A stretch of 64,000 bases of DNA from CAZWSX01 sp964636985 (GCA_964636985.1 CAZWSX010000012.1:130874-194873); one strand, 5' to 3'; counted from the stretch's first letter, positions 44,464-53,584 are shown. The notes: generated from the sequence alone by a model not told the origin. Numbers and translations are program-made.

Positions 44464-45414
44464 CTATTCCACCTTCACGCGCGGATCGACCACTGCATAA
44501 GCGATATCGACCAGGTTATTCATGATCACGAGTGCGAGAGCGTAGACCATCACCATTCCGATGCACATGGGCCAGTCTCTTTGGTTCGCTGCCTCGACGA
44601 AAGAGCGCCCCATCCCCGCGATGTTGAAGAGGCTTTCGAGCACCAGCGAGCCCGTCAGCACGCCGGCCGTTGCCGGTCCCAAGAAGGTAATCACTGGCAA
44701 CAGGGCACCTCGCAGCGCGTGTCCAAAGACAACCTTGTATTCTGGAAGTCCCTTGGCATGGGCAGTACGGACGTAGTCGCGGTGCAACTGTTCGAGCATA
44801 CCCGTGCGGGTCAATCGGGCGATGTATGCGGCGTATGGGAGGGCCAAGCACACGCCCGGCAGGATGAGTTGCTTCAATTGGCCCCAACCGCCCGCGGGAA
44901 ACCAGTTGAGCCAAAAGACGAACACAATCAAGGCGATGCAACCCAGCACGAAGCTCGGGACTGAAATGCCGATGGTCGCGACGCCCATGATCCCCCAGTC
45001 GATTGAGGTCCCGCGGCGCGAAGCGGAAATCACTCCTGCGGCAATGCCAAACGTCGTCGCCAAAGAGAGCGAGAATATCCCAATCGATACCGAGATCGGG
45101 AACCCCGCCGCGATGACCTGATTTACCGTGTAGTCTTCGAGCTTCATGCTCGGCCCGAAATCAAAACGGCAAGCGCTAAGCAAGCTGTCGAGGTATTGTT
45201 TCAGGGGTGGATCGTTCAGGTGGTACTTCGCTTCCATATTTCGCAGAATGATTTCGGGCACTCTGCGCTCGCTGGCGAAGGGACCTCCAGGCGCCAGCCT
45301 CATGAGGATAAAGGTGATCGTAAACACGGCCCACAGGGTCAGCAGCATGAAGAAGAGCCGCCGCCCAACGATCAAAACAATGCCGAGGAATGATTTCCAA
45401 GTTTTGGAATTCAA
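44464..45414 (-). CDS. Oligopeptide ABC transporter permease OppB-like
   Basis: A 316-residue permease with the N-terminal helix FFMLLTLWAVFTITFILMRLAPGGPF and the conserved EAA loop TAHAKGLPEYKVVFGHALRGALLPVI. The last segment VDPRVKVE is typical of OppB. The reading starts at a TTG (45414) that overlaps the stop of the binding-protein gene (TTGA), so translation should be coupled. The next Met is inside the first helix and would remove its start. Confidence 0.92.
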   Translation of the reverse strand: MNSKTWKSFLGIVLIVGRRLFFMLLTLWAVFTITFILMRLAPGGPFASERRVPEIILRNMEAKYHLNDPPLKQYLDSLLSACRFDFGPSMKLEDYTVNQVIAAGFPISVSIGIFSLSLATTFGIAAGVISASRRGTSIDWGIMGVATIGISVPSFVLGCIALIVFVFWLNWFPAGGWGQLKQLILPGVCLALPYAAYIARLTRTGMLEQLHRDYVRTAHAKGLPEYKVVFGHALRGALLPVITFLGPATAGVLTGSLVLESLFNIAGMGRSFVEAANQRDWPMCIGMVMVYALALVIMNNLVDIAYAVVDPRVKVE

Positions 45415-47324
45415 GGCTTGCTCCCCGCGGGGCTATCGTCCGAAACGGAAATCGTGGTGAGCGAGTGGACGTTTCGGTCGCACAAGTGCCATCCTTTGAC
45501 GCGCGGCTTCACCATGTTGACCGAAGTGTAGTAGTAGATCGGGATGATCGGTTGTTCTTCGAGCAGAATCGTCTCGGCTTCGCGAAACAAGGCCATCCGC
45601 TTTTTCGGGTCGAGTTCTTCCTTGGCCTTCTCAATAAACTCATCGTACTGTTTGTTGCTGAAGCCGGTTTGATTGTTGGGGCCGTCGGTCACCCACATAT
45701 CGAGAAAGGTGTTGGGGTCGGGGTAGTCGGCCGTCCAGCCCGCGCGGGAGATGTGATAGTTCATCGTCGACTGGTTGTTGAGGAACGTACCCCACTCCAA
45801 GCTTTGCAACTCGACCTGGATCCCCAGGTTTTGCATTAAGTGCTGCTGAACGACCTCGGCGATTTGCTGGTGAAAACCGAGTGCGTTGAACTGGATCCGC
45901 AGTTTGGGCAATCCTTCGCCATTAGGAAATCCCGCTTCCGCCAACAACTCACGAGCCTTGGCCGGATTGTATTCGTCCCCTTCAGGCCGGTCGTATCCCG
46001 CGAACAGTGGAGGAACAAATCCTCGCGCGGGGATCTGCCCGGCCTTCACCACCTTCTCGGTAATCGCCTTCTTGTCGATGGCCATGTTCAGGGCATGGCG
46101 AATGCGCTTGTCCTTAAGGCCATCGGTGGTCGTGTTGAGCCGCAGAAAGTAGATCGCCATCATCGGGGCCGCCTTCCAATCGGACTTCATCTTCTTCAAG
46201 TCGTCGATCACCGAAAGCGGGATGTAGTTCGTCCAATCGATTTGGCCGTTGACATACATGTTGAGAGCCGTCACTTCGTTGCCGATCACCATCACGTCGA
46301 CCACGTTGAGTTTGATCCCGTCGGCGTTCCAGTACGACTCGCTCTTCCGCAAACGGATACGGTCTCGCAAACGGCGAAACTCGATTTTGAAGGGCCCGTT
46401 ACTGACGATGTTCTTGACCTGGGTCCAGTTGGGGGAGCCATGCTTCTCGACGCACTTTCGATTCACTGGATAAAGGGGATAGAACGCCAGCAGGTCCTTA
46501 AAGTACGGCGTGGGATAGTTCAACTCGAAAACGAACGTTTGAGGATTGGGGGCTTTGATGGCCACCGTCGACGAAAACTCGGGGAGAATCGCTTTACACC
46601 GCTCCACTCCAGGATTTGCCGACAGGGAAAACAGCTTTTCTCCTTCGCCATCGATCTCGACGCTAATCGTCGCCCGTGGAGATGGCGTATGAGCCGCGGG
46701 GGTTTGCGAGTCGATCGTTTTCGCGGGCGAGTTATCAGTAGCCGGCTCTTCGATCTTTTTGAGAACGCCGAATTTTTCGGGGTCGCCTGTATCCTTGAGA
46801 AAAATCTCGACGCGTTGGCCAACCGTGAGCTCACCTGAGTTGTAGGCCTTTGCACCGCGAATGTAGTAAAGCTGGTAGCTGTATTCCGAGGCCGTCCGCG
46901 GCATGAGCAGCCGCCGCCAGGAGTAAAGAAAGTCGTCGGAGGTGACCGCCTCGTCTGGTGTACGGGGATCGTTGTCCGTCCACTTCGCGTTGGAACGCAT
47001 CTTGAACGTATACGTCTTTTGATCCTCTGAGATCTCCATCGACTCCGCGGCCGCAGGGCGCGCAGCGGTGCGCACGTTGCCGTAGTCGTCAACGCCCAGC
47101 GCTTCATCGGGGGCGATGCGAAGCAATCCTTCGAACACGGCGTCGATCAACCGGCCTTCGGGTTCGCCTGTGGCTAGTGCCGAGTCGACCGTTTTTACTT
47201 CCGTGCCGTTGTTGAAGGCGAAGTCGGCCTGGGGAAGTGGAGGGAAGGATGCGGAGTAAGCCAACGCAGCAACAAGGAGCACCAATCCGAACAACGGAAA
47301 CCAGCGTCGAATGGATGCCATCAT
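45411..47324 (-). CDS. Oligopeptide ABC transporter substrate-binding protein OppA-like
   Basis: A 637-residue SBP_bac_5 protein, first gene of the opp operon. It has an N-terminal hydrophobic signal or anchor (residues about 8-24, no lipobox Cys) and the family segment EGRLIDAVFEGLLRI. The middle has EDQKTYTFKMRSNAKWTD, and the C-terminal part has LNTTTDGLKDKRIRHALNMAIDKKAI and ISRAGWTADYPDPNTFLDMW. An insertion of about 50 residues near 185-235 (KKIEEPATDNSPAK) makes it longer than usual. It captures peptides in the periplasm for OppBC/DF. Confidence 0.93.
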   Translation of the reverse strand: MMASIRRWFPLFGLVLLVAALAYSASFPPLPQADFAFNNGTEVKTVDSALATGEPEGRLIDAVFEGLLRIAPDEALGVDDYGNVRTAARPAAAESMEISEDQKTYTFKMRSNAKWTDNDPRTPDEAVTSDDFLYSWRRLLMPRTASEYSYQLYYIRGAKAYNSGELTVGQRVEIFLKDTGDPEKFGVLKKIEEPATDNSPAKTIDSQTPAAHTPSPRATISVEIDGEGEKLFSLSANPGVERCKAILPEFSSTVAIKAPNPQTFVFELNYPTPYFKDLLAFYPLYPVNRKCVEKHGSPNWTQVKNIVSNGPFKIEFRRLRDRIRLRKSESYWNADGIKLNVVDVMVIGNEVTALNMYVNGQIDWTNYIPLSVIDDLKKMKSDWKAAPMMAIYFLRLNTTTDGLKDKRIRHALNMAIDKKAITEKVVKAGQIPARGFVPPLFAGYDRPEGDEYNPAKARELLAEAGFPNGEGLPKLRIQFNALGFHQQIAEVVQQHLMQNLGIQVELQSLEWGTFLNNQSTMNYHISRAGWTADYPDPNTFLDMWVTDGPNNQTGFSNKQYDEFIEKAKEELDPKKRMALFREAETILLEEQPIIPIYYYTSVNMVKPRVKGWHLCDRNVHSLTTISVSDDSPAGSKP

Positions 47325-47916
47325 GCGTTGGGTCTTCCTATGGTCTTCCTAAGCAAACGCGCAGGGAGCGTAGCTTGAAAAGAAGCTCGCGCGACTACTT
47401 CCAATGGAGGGCGGCTTTAGCATTGAGTCGGCCGCTAGAGAAAGCAACAGGGGCTTATTGGTTACGTTAGGCGGCGCGTTAGCGCCTTGCCCCAATTGTT
47501 GGGGGGCCGCTAGATTTTCCCGCCGTTTTTTGGGGGATATCAAAAACGCTGCACCCACTTTGCGGGAAATCTAAGAATTTCTGAGTACATTTCGACGAGC
47601 CTACATATTTCCAAAGCTCCCCCGTTTCGCATAGGATGCCAAGTGGACTTGGTGATTTTTACTTTTCACGTACGCGATTCCGTCGTACCTCCAAGTTCAA
47701 CCGTTTTACTCCTCTTTTCCTTTTAGGGAGACGAAGCGGCAACTTGTCGACATACCTCCAACGCGGGTCTCGTGATGAACGAGGCTCACACAACTGGGTG
47801 GTTCAGGACGGTTCGCGCTGCCTAGGCTCGCGGTTGTCTAACACGCCCTCGCGTTGGAATGACTGTTGGCTTTAGTGGCTGAGGTTCGTTTCCCAGAGAC
47901 AAGGCGCTTGTCTGTT
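47325..47916. other. Divergent intergenic region between oppA and ArsR-type gene
   Basis: About 590 bases with no convincing ORF. CCCCAATTGTTGGGG (about 47491-47505) is a perfect inverted repeat in the part near oppA, and a hairpin-forming AAGGCGC...GCGCCTT-like stretch lies about 47471-47489. Promoters for both flanking units must lie here, but I could not place clear -35/-10 boxes. Confidence 0.4.
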
Positions 47917-48360
47917 ATGGTGACAACCATCACTCGAAAAATGTCGCCCCTCGAGGCGGAGAGCCAAATCGACGCCGAAAGGGTTGCCCAAGTGACGCCC
48001 GAGAAACTGGGGCTAAACCCCCTGCCTGACACTTCGGCGACGCGCTTGGTTCGGTGGTTCCGTTTGTTCTCCGATGAGACGCGAGTGCGAATCGTCCACT
48101 ACCTCACGCAGTGCGAAGAACTAAACGTTCGGACGCTGTGCGAGTTGCTCAACCAGAGCCAGCCCGCCGTGAGCCATCACCTGGCGATGCTCAAGGAAGA
48201 GGGGCTGGTGGAGATCCGTCGCGACGGAAAGCACAACTACTATCGGTTGGTCCCCAAGGAATTCGAGGGTATCGCCGGGCAGCTCTTTTCGCTGAGCCCC
48301 AATCCCCACCGGATCGTCCTCCCAACGGCCGTGCTCAGCATGGTCGACCAAGCTCCTTAG
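47917..48360 (+). CDS. ArsR-family winged-helix regulator
   Basis: A 147-residue protein. The winged-helix domain spans about residues 42-125: WFRLFSDETRVRIVHYLTQCEEL, LCELLNQSQPAVSHHLAMLKEEGLV, EIRRDGKHNYYRLV. The N-terminal 40 residues are an unusual acidic/polar extension. I use ATG 47917; a TTG 17 codons earlier and an ATG eight codons later are the alternatives. It has no clear metal-binding Cys cluster. Its target is not shown, though oppA lies divergently 590 bases away. Confidence 0.85.
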   Translation: MVTTITRKMSPLEAESQIDAERVAQVTPEKLGLNPLPDTSATRLVRWFRLFSDETRVRIVHYLTQCEELNVRTLCELLNQSQPAVSHHLAMLKEEGLVEIRRDGKHNYYRLVPKEFEGIAGQLFSLSPNPHRIVLPTAVLSMVDQAP

Positions 48361-48388
48361 CGCGGAGCGTTGGTGTAATCGTCAGTAG

Positions 48389-48408
48389 GCCGGACAATCT
48401 TGTCCGGC
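48389..48408. repeat. Short palindrome, GACAATCYTGTC family (copy 3)
   Basis: GCCGGACA-ATCT-TGTCCGGC, a perfect 8-bp inverted repeat with core GACAATCTTGTC, 29 bases after the ArsR-type stop. The 20 bases are identical to copy 4 at 49154. Confidence 0.65.
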
Positions 48409-48439
48409 GCGGCGGAGGTGAGCTACCACCAGGTTGCTT

Positions 48440-49027
48440 TCAGAATTTCACGCCAAAGTGGTCTTCTAAGAACGCCGTCTTGGGACAGCCATTCGAGTCG
48501 AGGTACTGGTTATCTCGATGCGTTTCAATCTCTACCACCAACCGCTCTCCATGTTTCCCGGAAAGCTGCTCCGGCACTTCGTTCGTAAAAAGAATCAGTC
48601 GATCAACGCTGTTCGACGTAGCAAGCTTGTCAATCAAGTCCTGTCCGCCTGAGGGATCCGTGACGACCAGCAATTTGAGCGACTGATTGCCGCGAATCGC
48701 CTCCACGACCTCGGCCGATAAATAGTCGGGGGATAGCCAAAGAGACTTGAGCGTCGTCGCCTTCCCAAGAAACTGAGCGATGTTGGCAGCGGATGCGACC
48801 CCACCTCTCTTGTTGGCTTGCTTCGCGGCCTTACCCGAATGGATGAGCATGAGAAACTCGATCCGTGCCGGTTCTCGACTCGCCAGTTCCTTATCGGTGG
48901 GCAGCACGAGAGTTACAAGGCGCGAACGCTTGTGGGATGGTGGATCGTCCGAGCGGCAAAACGTCGCATTCATGCCGAAAAACATCACGGCAGCCAAGCA
49001 CGTCGACGCACCCGCAGGCACATTCAT
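48440..49027 (-). CDS. Exported hypothetical protein, LRR-like, 195 aa
   Basis: The frame starts at ATG 49027; a TTG four codons upstream is less likely. Residues about 1-24 form a signal peptide (AAVMFFGMNATFC). The body has leucine-rich-like periodicity (TTLKSLWLSPDYLSAEVVEAI, SLKLLVVTDPSGG, SVDRLILFTNE), resembling planctomycete LRR-type proteins, but short. I do not recognise a specific family. It sits alone between two copies of the short palindrome. Confidence 0.6.
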   Translation of the reverse strand: MNVPAGASTCLAAVMFFGMNATFCRSDDPPSHKRSRLVTLVLPTDKELASREPARIEFLMLIHSGKAAKQANKRGGVASAANIAQFLGKATTLKSLWLSPDYLSAEVVEAIRGNQSLKLLVVTDPSGGQDLIDKLATSNSVDRLILFTNEVPEQLSGKHGERLVVEIETHRDNQYLDSNGCPKTAFLEDHFGVKF

Positions 49028-49153
49028 CGTTTGGTCCAAACGGAGTTATCTCGCGGGCCCACCTTAATGTAGCCAATAGCAAGGTTTTCATTGATTTCAA
49101 TGTACCCGCCCGAGTGCCAGGCGCCGCGGTCGGTCGGCACGTCGTTCGGTGTT

Positions 49154-49173
49154 GCCGGACAATCTTGTCCGGC
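49154..49173. repeat. Short palindrome, GACAATCYTGTC family (copy 4)
   Basis: GCCGGACA-ATCT-TGTCCGGC, identical over 20 bases to the copy at 48389, about 765 bases away, with the small exported-protein gene between them. Confidence 0.65.
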
Positions 49174-49475
49174 CATGGATGGCAGTTCGGTAAAAAGTGT
49201 TTGACACCCGAAGATACCGGGGCATATGCTGACAGTGTTCGCCCGACCTGTCGCTCCGATTACCTTTCCCTCTTGATGCTCCCAGCGACAGACCGCACGA
49301 CCAAATGCTTGTGGGTTTCGCACCATGCAGGCAGACCCTACAGGGTGCGTTGGTTCATATTCGTAGGTCGAACGTTACGCGACAATCGCGGCCCGCTTAA
49401 CTAGCTGGCCACATTGCCACGCGACGCCACAGTGGGTTACGCGTACACCGCGGCCGGCTGCGGTCGCGATGCCAA

Positions 49476-49495
49476 AACGTGCTATCAAGCACGTT
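49476..49495. repeat. Inverted repeat upstream of PFOR alpha/gamma gene
   Basis: AACGTGCT-ATCA-AGCACGTT is a perfect 8-bp inverted repeat 73 bases before the ATG at 49569. It could be a regulator-binding site or an RNA hairpin in the leader. It has no T-tract. Confidence 0.4.
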
Positions 49496-49568
49496 GCCTG
49501 ATTCCCTGTCGCCAGTTTTTCGGCTGTCAGCGAGTCCGTACGCGTGACCTGCGAAAGGACGCGAGCGC

Positions 49569-51563
49569 ATGATCTCCCGCGCGAATCTCTCTTCGGTCGA
49601 TGGCTCGGCGGATGCTTCTGCCGGCGACGTTCCCTATCCGGGAATTCCGACAACGTGCGACGGATCGGAAACGGTCGTCCATGTCGAGGTCCATATCACG
49701 CAGGCCGCGGGTGCTTATCCGATCACGAGTTCGACCCTCATGGGAGGTGGCTACAACGCCGCCGTGATGAACGGCGTGCAGAACCTGTGGGGAGATACGC
49801 TGATCTTTTTCGAGCCGGAAAGCGAGCACTCGGCCGCTTCCTTCTGCGAAGGCTTCGCGGCAGCCGGAGGGCGGGTGACCAATTTCACCTCGGGCCAAGG
49901 CCTCGTCTTGATGAAGGAGGTCCTCTACACCATCTCCGGCAAACGTTTGCCCGTCGTGATGAACATCGGTGCGAGAGCTCTCACCAGCCAAGGACTGAAC
50001 GTGCATGCTGGCCACGACGACGTGATGAGCGTTGCCGACGTGGGCTGGGGCATGCTCTTCTGCCGCAACGCGCAGGAGTCGGGAGACTTGTGCCTCATCG
50101 CGCGGCGTGTCGCCGAGGCATCGTGCACCCCTTTCTTCAATGTTCAGGATGGTTTTCTCACCACACACACGGTGGAAAAGACCCGGCTGATTGAGCCGGA
50201 GTTCATGAAGGAGTTCGTCGGCGATCCTAAGACGAAGTTGATGAACCTGATGGACCCGCGCAGCCCTGTGATGACCGGGGTCGTGCAGAATCAAGACTCG
50301 TACATGAAAGGGAAGATCGCCCAGCGGTGGTACTACGATCAAGTGGCTCCGGCACTGCGAGAAGCCTTTCGCGTCTTCCGTGAAAATACCGGTCGCTCGT
50401 ACGACATGGTGATGCCATATCGCTGCGATGATGCCGATTTCATCATCGTAGGCATGGGCTGTTACATGGAAACCGTGCAGGCCACCGTCGACTACCTGCG
50501 AGAATCGCGAGGATTGAAAGTCGGTTGTCTCAACGTTTGCTGCTTCCGACCGTTTCCCGCCATCGAGATGGTTGAGGCTCTGAAACATTGCCAAGCGTTC
50601 ACGGTTCTAGAACGAATGGACGATCCTCTGTCGACCACAGGCAACCATCTCACGCGGGAAATTAAAGCGGCCTTTTGCGACGCAGTGACGGGGCAAAATG
50701 GCCATGAAAAGATCGCCGCAGCCCCCAAGATTTACTCGGGATCAGCCGGCTTAGGGAGTCGCGATGTTCGCCCTGGCGACATCATCGCGGTAGTCGACAA
50801 CATGCGAGAGGACGGCTCCGACTACTTCTGCATCGGCATCGATCATCCGCTCAATTTGAAAGTGACGGTCGATCCGGACCTTCGCGAGCCCGGCAGCTTC
50901 TCGATGCGCGGGCACAGCATCGGCGGTTTTGGTTCGGTCACGACCAACAAGGTCATCGCAACGATCGCGGGCGATGTCTTTGGCAAGGACGTGCAAGCCT
51001 ATCCGAAGTACGGTTCGGAAAAGAAAGGCCTGCCGACGACGTACTATCTTACGATCGCTCGCAATCACGTGCTGTTGCACAGCGAGCTCAAGTACGTCGA
51101 CCTGGTGGTGCTGAACGACACCACGGCCTTACACAGCGGCAATCCACTCGTCGGGCTCATGCCGGGCGGTGCCCTGGTCATGCAGTCGTCGTTTACCGAT
51201 CCGCTCGACGTATGGCGCCGCATTCCTCCGCACCATCGACGGACCATTCAAGAACGCAAGATCCATGTTTACTACGCCGACATGGTGCAAATCGCCCGCG
51301 AGATGGCCAGCCTCGCCGATCTCCAGATGCGGATGCAGGGGATCGTTTTGTTAGGCGGGTTCTTAAAGCTAACTCCCTACGGCCGCGAAAGCGGCATGAG
51401 CGCCGACCAGGTTTACGCGGGCGTCGAAAAAGCTCTCCGCAAGTATTTCGGCAAACGGGGCGACAGAGTCGTGCAAGACAATCTCGCTTGCGTCCGGCGC
51501 GGCTACGAAGAACTCCGAGAGATCCCCCAAGAAATCATGCAAGAAGCCATTGCAGCCGTTTAG
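49569..51563 (+). CDS. Pyruvate:ferredoxin oxidoreductase, fused alpha-gamma subunit
   Basis: A 664-residue subunit of a 2-oxoacid:ferredoxin oxidoreductase. The order is the POR_N domain (about 40-270; VEVHITQAAGAYPITSSTLMG, VLMKEVLYTISGKRLPVVM), PFOR domain II (about 300-390; DADFIIVGMGCYMETVQATVDYL, CCFRPFPAIEMVEALKHC) and the gamma domain (about 440-640; FSMRGHSIGGFGSVTTNKVIA). It converts pyruvate, CoA and oxidised ferredoxin to acetyl-CoA, CO2 and reduced ferredoxin together with the next gene. ATG 49569 has AAGGA about nine bases upstream. The CoA, TPP and Fe-S parts lie on the partner. Substrate preference is inferred. Confidence 0.92.
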   Translation: MISRANLSSVDGSADASAGDVPYPGIPTTCDGSETVVHVEVHITQAAGAYPITSSTLMGGGYNAAVMNGVQNLWGDTLIFFEPESEHSAASFCEGFAAAGGRVTNFTSGQGLVLMKEVLYTISGKRLPVVMNIGARALTSQGLNVHAGHDDVMSVADVGWGMLFCRNAQESGDLCLIARRVAEASCTPFFNVQDGFLTTHTVEKTRLIEPEFMKEFVGDPKTKLMNLMDPRSPVMTGVVQNQDSYMKGKIAQRWYYDQVAPALREAFRVFRENTGRSYDMVMPYRCDDADFIIVGMGCYMETVQATVDYLRESRGLKVGCLNVCCFRPFPAIEMVEALKHCQAFTVLERMDDPLSTTGNHLTREIKAAFCDAVTGQNGHEKIAAAPKIYSGSAGLGSRDVRPGDIIAVVDNMREDGSDYFCIGIDHPLNLKVTVDPDLREPGSFSMRGHSIGGFGSVTTNKVIATIAGDVFGKDVQAYPKYGSEKKGLPTTYYLTIARNHVLLHSELKYVDLVVLNDTTALHSGNPLVGLMPGGALVMQSSFTDPLDVWRRIPPHHRRTIQERKIHVYYADMVQIAREMASLADLQMRMQGIVLLGGFLKLTPYGRESGMSADQVYAGVEKALRKYFGKRGDRVVQDNLACVRRGYEELREIPQEIMQEAIAAV

Positions 51564-51625
51564 CAATCGCGACCATTCATTTTCCAAGACAAGCACTAAC
51601 GAACTTCAAGACGAAAGAGCAACGC

Positions 51626-53161
51626 ATGGCTACGGATATTACAGAAAACAAACCTTCGATGAATGAAGCCGGTCCCCAAGATCCCTACAACAACAATACT
51701 TACGGCACATTGGTCGACGGTTCCTACAAGGAAGTATCGCTGCCGATCCTGGACGTCCACGATTTCAACGATCGAATCATTCGATGCTACGAGGAAGGAA
51801 CGGCCGAGATTGGATTGCCTGCGGATTTGGGACTGGCCCGCTCCATAGTTCCGGCTGGCACGGCGAACCTGCGCGACTTCAGCTACATCGCACCCGAGTT
51901 GCCGCAGTACATCCCTGGCAACTGTACAGGCTGCATGGATTGCGTCACGCTTTGTCCCGATACGGCCATCCTAGGCAAAGTCTTGTCCGAATCGGAATTG
52001 GATCAGAAACTGGCCGCCATCAACGACGAAGCGGACCGAGAACTCTTTCGCAGCCAATGGTCCAAGACGCGTAAATACTACGATGGTCCGGCCAAGAAGC
52101 TCGGCGAAGGGGGGATGTTCTCGATCATGATCGACCCCAGCAAGTGCAAGGGATGCGCGGAATGCGTGACGGTTTGCGACGACTTTGCGCTCAAAATGAT
52201 CCCCAAGTCGGAAGAGGTGATGATCGAGTCGCGTAAGAGCCATCGCATGTTCAAGCAGGTTGGTCCCTCCAACAGGAAGTACGTGAGCGACAACTTGCTC
52301 GTCGACATGATGCTCAAGGAGGAAACGCACGTTTACACCGGTGGCGCGGGAAGCTGTGCCGGATGTGGTGAAGGGACGGCGCTGCGAATGCTTTGCGCGG
52401 CAACCGGAGCCAAGTACGGCGACGATTGGGGCATCATTGCCGCTACGGGCTGCAATACCGTCTATACGTCGACATATCCGTACAATCCGTATCTTGTTCC
52501 CTGGATCAACTCTCTTTTTGAAAATGCGCCCGCGACGGCTCTTGGCGTTCGCGCCAGATGGGATCAAATGGGCTGGGACGAGAAGCCTTTGTGGTGCATC
52601 GGCGGCGACGGCGCGATGTACGACATCGGATTCCAAGCCCTCTCGCGAATGCTCGCGTCGGGCGAACGGATCAAGATCTTCGTGCTCGATACGCAGGTCT
52701 ACTCCAACACCGGCGGGCAAGCCTCGACTTCCTCGTACATGGGTCAGAACACCAAGATGAGTGTCCATGGAAAGGCGATCGCCGGCAAACAAGAACGGCG
52801 CAAGGAGATCGCGCAGATCGCCATCATGCACCCGCGCACCTACGTCTCGCAAACGACCTGCGCGCACACCAACCACTTCTACCGCAGTGTGATCGAAGCG
52901 CTGGAGTTCGACGGTCCGGCGCTGGTTTGCTGTTACACCACCTGCCAACCGGAACACGGCGTGGCCGACAACAAGGCGACCGATCAAGCCCGGTTGGCCG
53001 TCGATACGCGGGCCTTCCCGCTGATCACGTACGACCCGCGGAAAGGATCGACCCTGCGGGAACGGATCTCGCTTCAAGGAAATCCGGCGATCAATGACGA
53101 TTTTTGGGTGAACCCAAAGACGGGAAAACAGGTCGATTTCATCGAGTTTTGTCGCAGTTAA
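51626..53161 (+). CDS. Pyruvate:ferredoxin oxidoreductase, Fe-S/TPP (delta-beta) subunit, ends at in-frame TAA
   Basis: A 511-residue partner of the upstream subunit. Two 4Fe-4S motifs are visible: CTGCMDCVTLCP near residue 97-108 and CKGCAECVTVCD near 175-186. Then comes the TPP domain with CAGCGEGTALRM, GDGAMYDIGFQALSRML and SNTGGQASTSSYMG. The start is ATG 51626; the frame is open upstream over the previous gene. The reading ends at TAA 53159-53161 after DFIEFCRS. The same frame then goes on with GRFAKHFDKEGNPSETL, which looks like more of the family's C-terminus; see the next entry. It may be a full-activity enzyme without that tail. Confidence 0.92.
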   Translation: MATDITENKPSMNEAGPQDPYNNNTYGTLVDGSYKEVSLPILDVHDFNDRIIRCYEEGTAEIGLPADLGLARSIVPAGTANLRDFSYIAPELPQYIPGNCTGCMDCVTLCPDTAILGKVLSESELDQKLAAINDEADRELFRSQWSKTRKYYDGPAKKLGEGGMFSIMIDPSKCKGCAECVTVCDDFALKMIPKSEEVMIESRKSHRMFKQVGPSNRKYVSDNLLVDMMLKEETHVYTGGAGSCAGCGEGTALRMLCAATGAKYGDDWGIIAATGCNTVYTSTYPYNPYLVPWINSLFENAPATALGVRARWDQMGWDEKPLWCIGGDGAMYDIGFQALSRMLASGERIKIFVLDTQVYSNTGGQASTSSYMGQNTKMSVHGKAIAGKQERRKEIAQIAIMHPRTYVSQTTCAHTNHFYRSVIEALEFDGPALVCCYTTCQPEHGVADNKATDQARLAVDTRAFPLITYDPRKGSTLRERISLQGNPAINDDFWVNPKTGKQVDFIEFCRS

Positions 53162-53584
53162 GGGCGTTTTGCCAAGCATTTCGACAAAGAAGGTAATCCT
53201 AGCGAGACATTGATGCGGGCGCAGGCCGACCGCGTCGACAACTGGCGTTTGCTGCAGGACCTTGCTGGTGTGCGTAATAACTCGCAAAACGGCAAAGGCA
53301 CGGCCACGAAAGAATCGACGAACGGAGCTGGAAAGGCGACCACGACCAATGGGGCTGCGGGTGCTAAAGCGACCGCGAAGAGCGCTGATAAGTCCTCAAA
53401 ACTTCCACCCGAGTTTGGAATAGGAACCAAAGTCAAATACTCAGATGGTGTTGTGTGGATCAGCGGCCGAATCGGATCGATCGATCCGGCGGTGGTCCTC
53501 GAACTCGACGACGATACAGAAATTCGCACCACGCCCGATATACTGGCGGCAGGCGTGGCGCAAGGATTGATAGTCGCCATTTAA
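53162..53584 (+). CDS. In-frame continuation of PFOR subunit after stop: family tail, low-complexity linker, SH3-like module
   Basis: The frame of the upstream gene continues without further stop for 140 codons. Its first 36 residues (GRFAKHFDKEGNPSETL, then ADRVDNWRLLQDLAGV) look like the usual C-terminal end of planctomycete-type PFOR beta chains. A Lys/Thr/Ala/Asn-rich linker of about 40 residues comes next, then a folded end (FGIGTKVKYSDGVVWISGRIG). The first in-frame ATG is 53213 and a separate protein could start there (123 residues), but no good ribosome site is visible. Either the TAA is a nonsense change of a Glu codon (GAA to TAA), or it is read through, or it is an assembly error. 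Confidence 0.55.
   Translation, partial: GRFAKHFDKEGNPSETLMRAQADRVDNWRLLQDLAGVRNNSQNGKGTATKESTNGAGKATTTNGAAGAKATAKSADKSSKLPPEFGIGTKVKYSDGVVWISGRIGSIDPAVVLELDDDTEIRTTPDILAAGVAQGLIVAI

Larger units (their letters stand above)
49028..49568. other. Intergenic region upstream of the PFOR genes
   Basis: No supported gene. It contains one copy of the GACAATCTTGTC palindrome (49154) and a second, unrelated palindrome (49476). The region should hold the promoter of the oxidoreductase operon. Confidence 0.4.

Noticed and set aside
51212..51625. Upstream extension of the second PFOR gene
   Set aside because: It overlaps the first PFOR gene in another frame and has Arg-rich shadow composition; ATG 51626 begins the family-like sequence.
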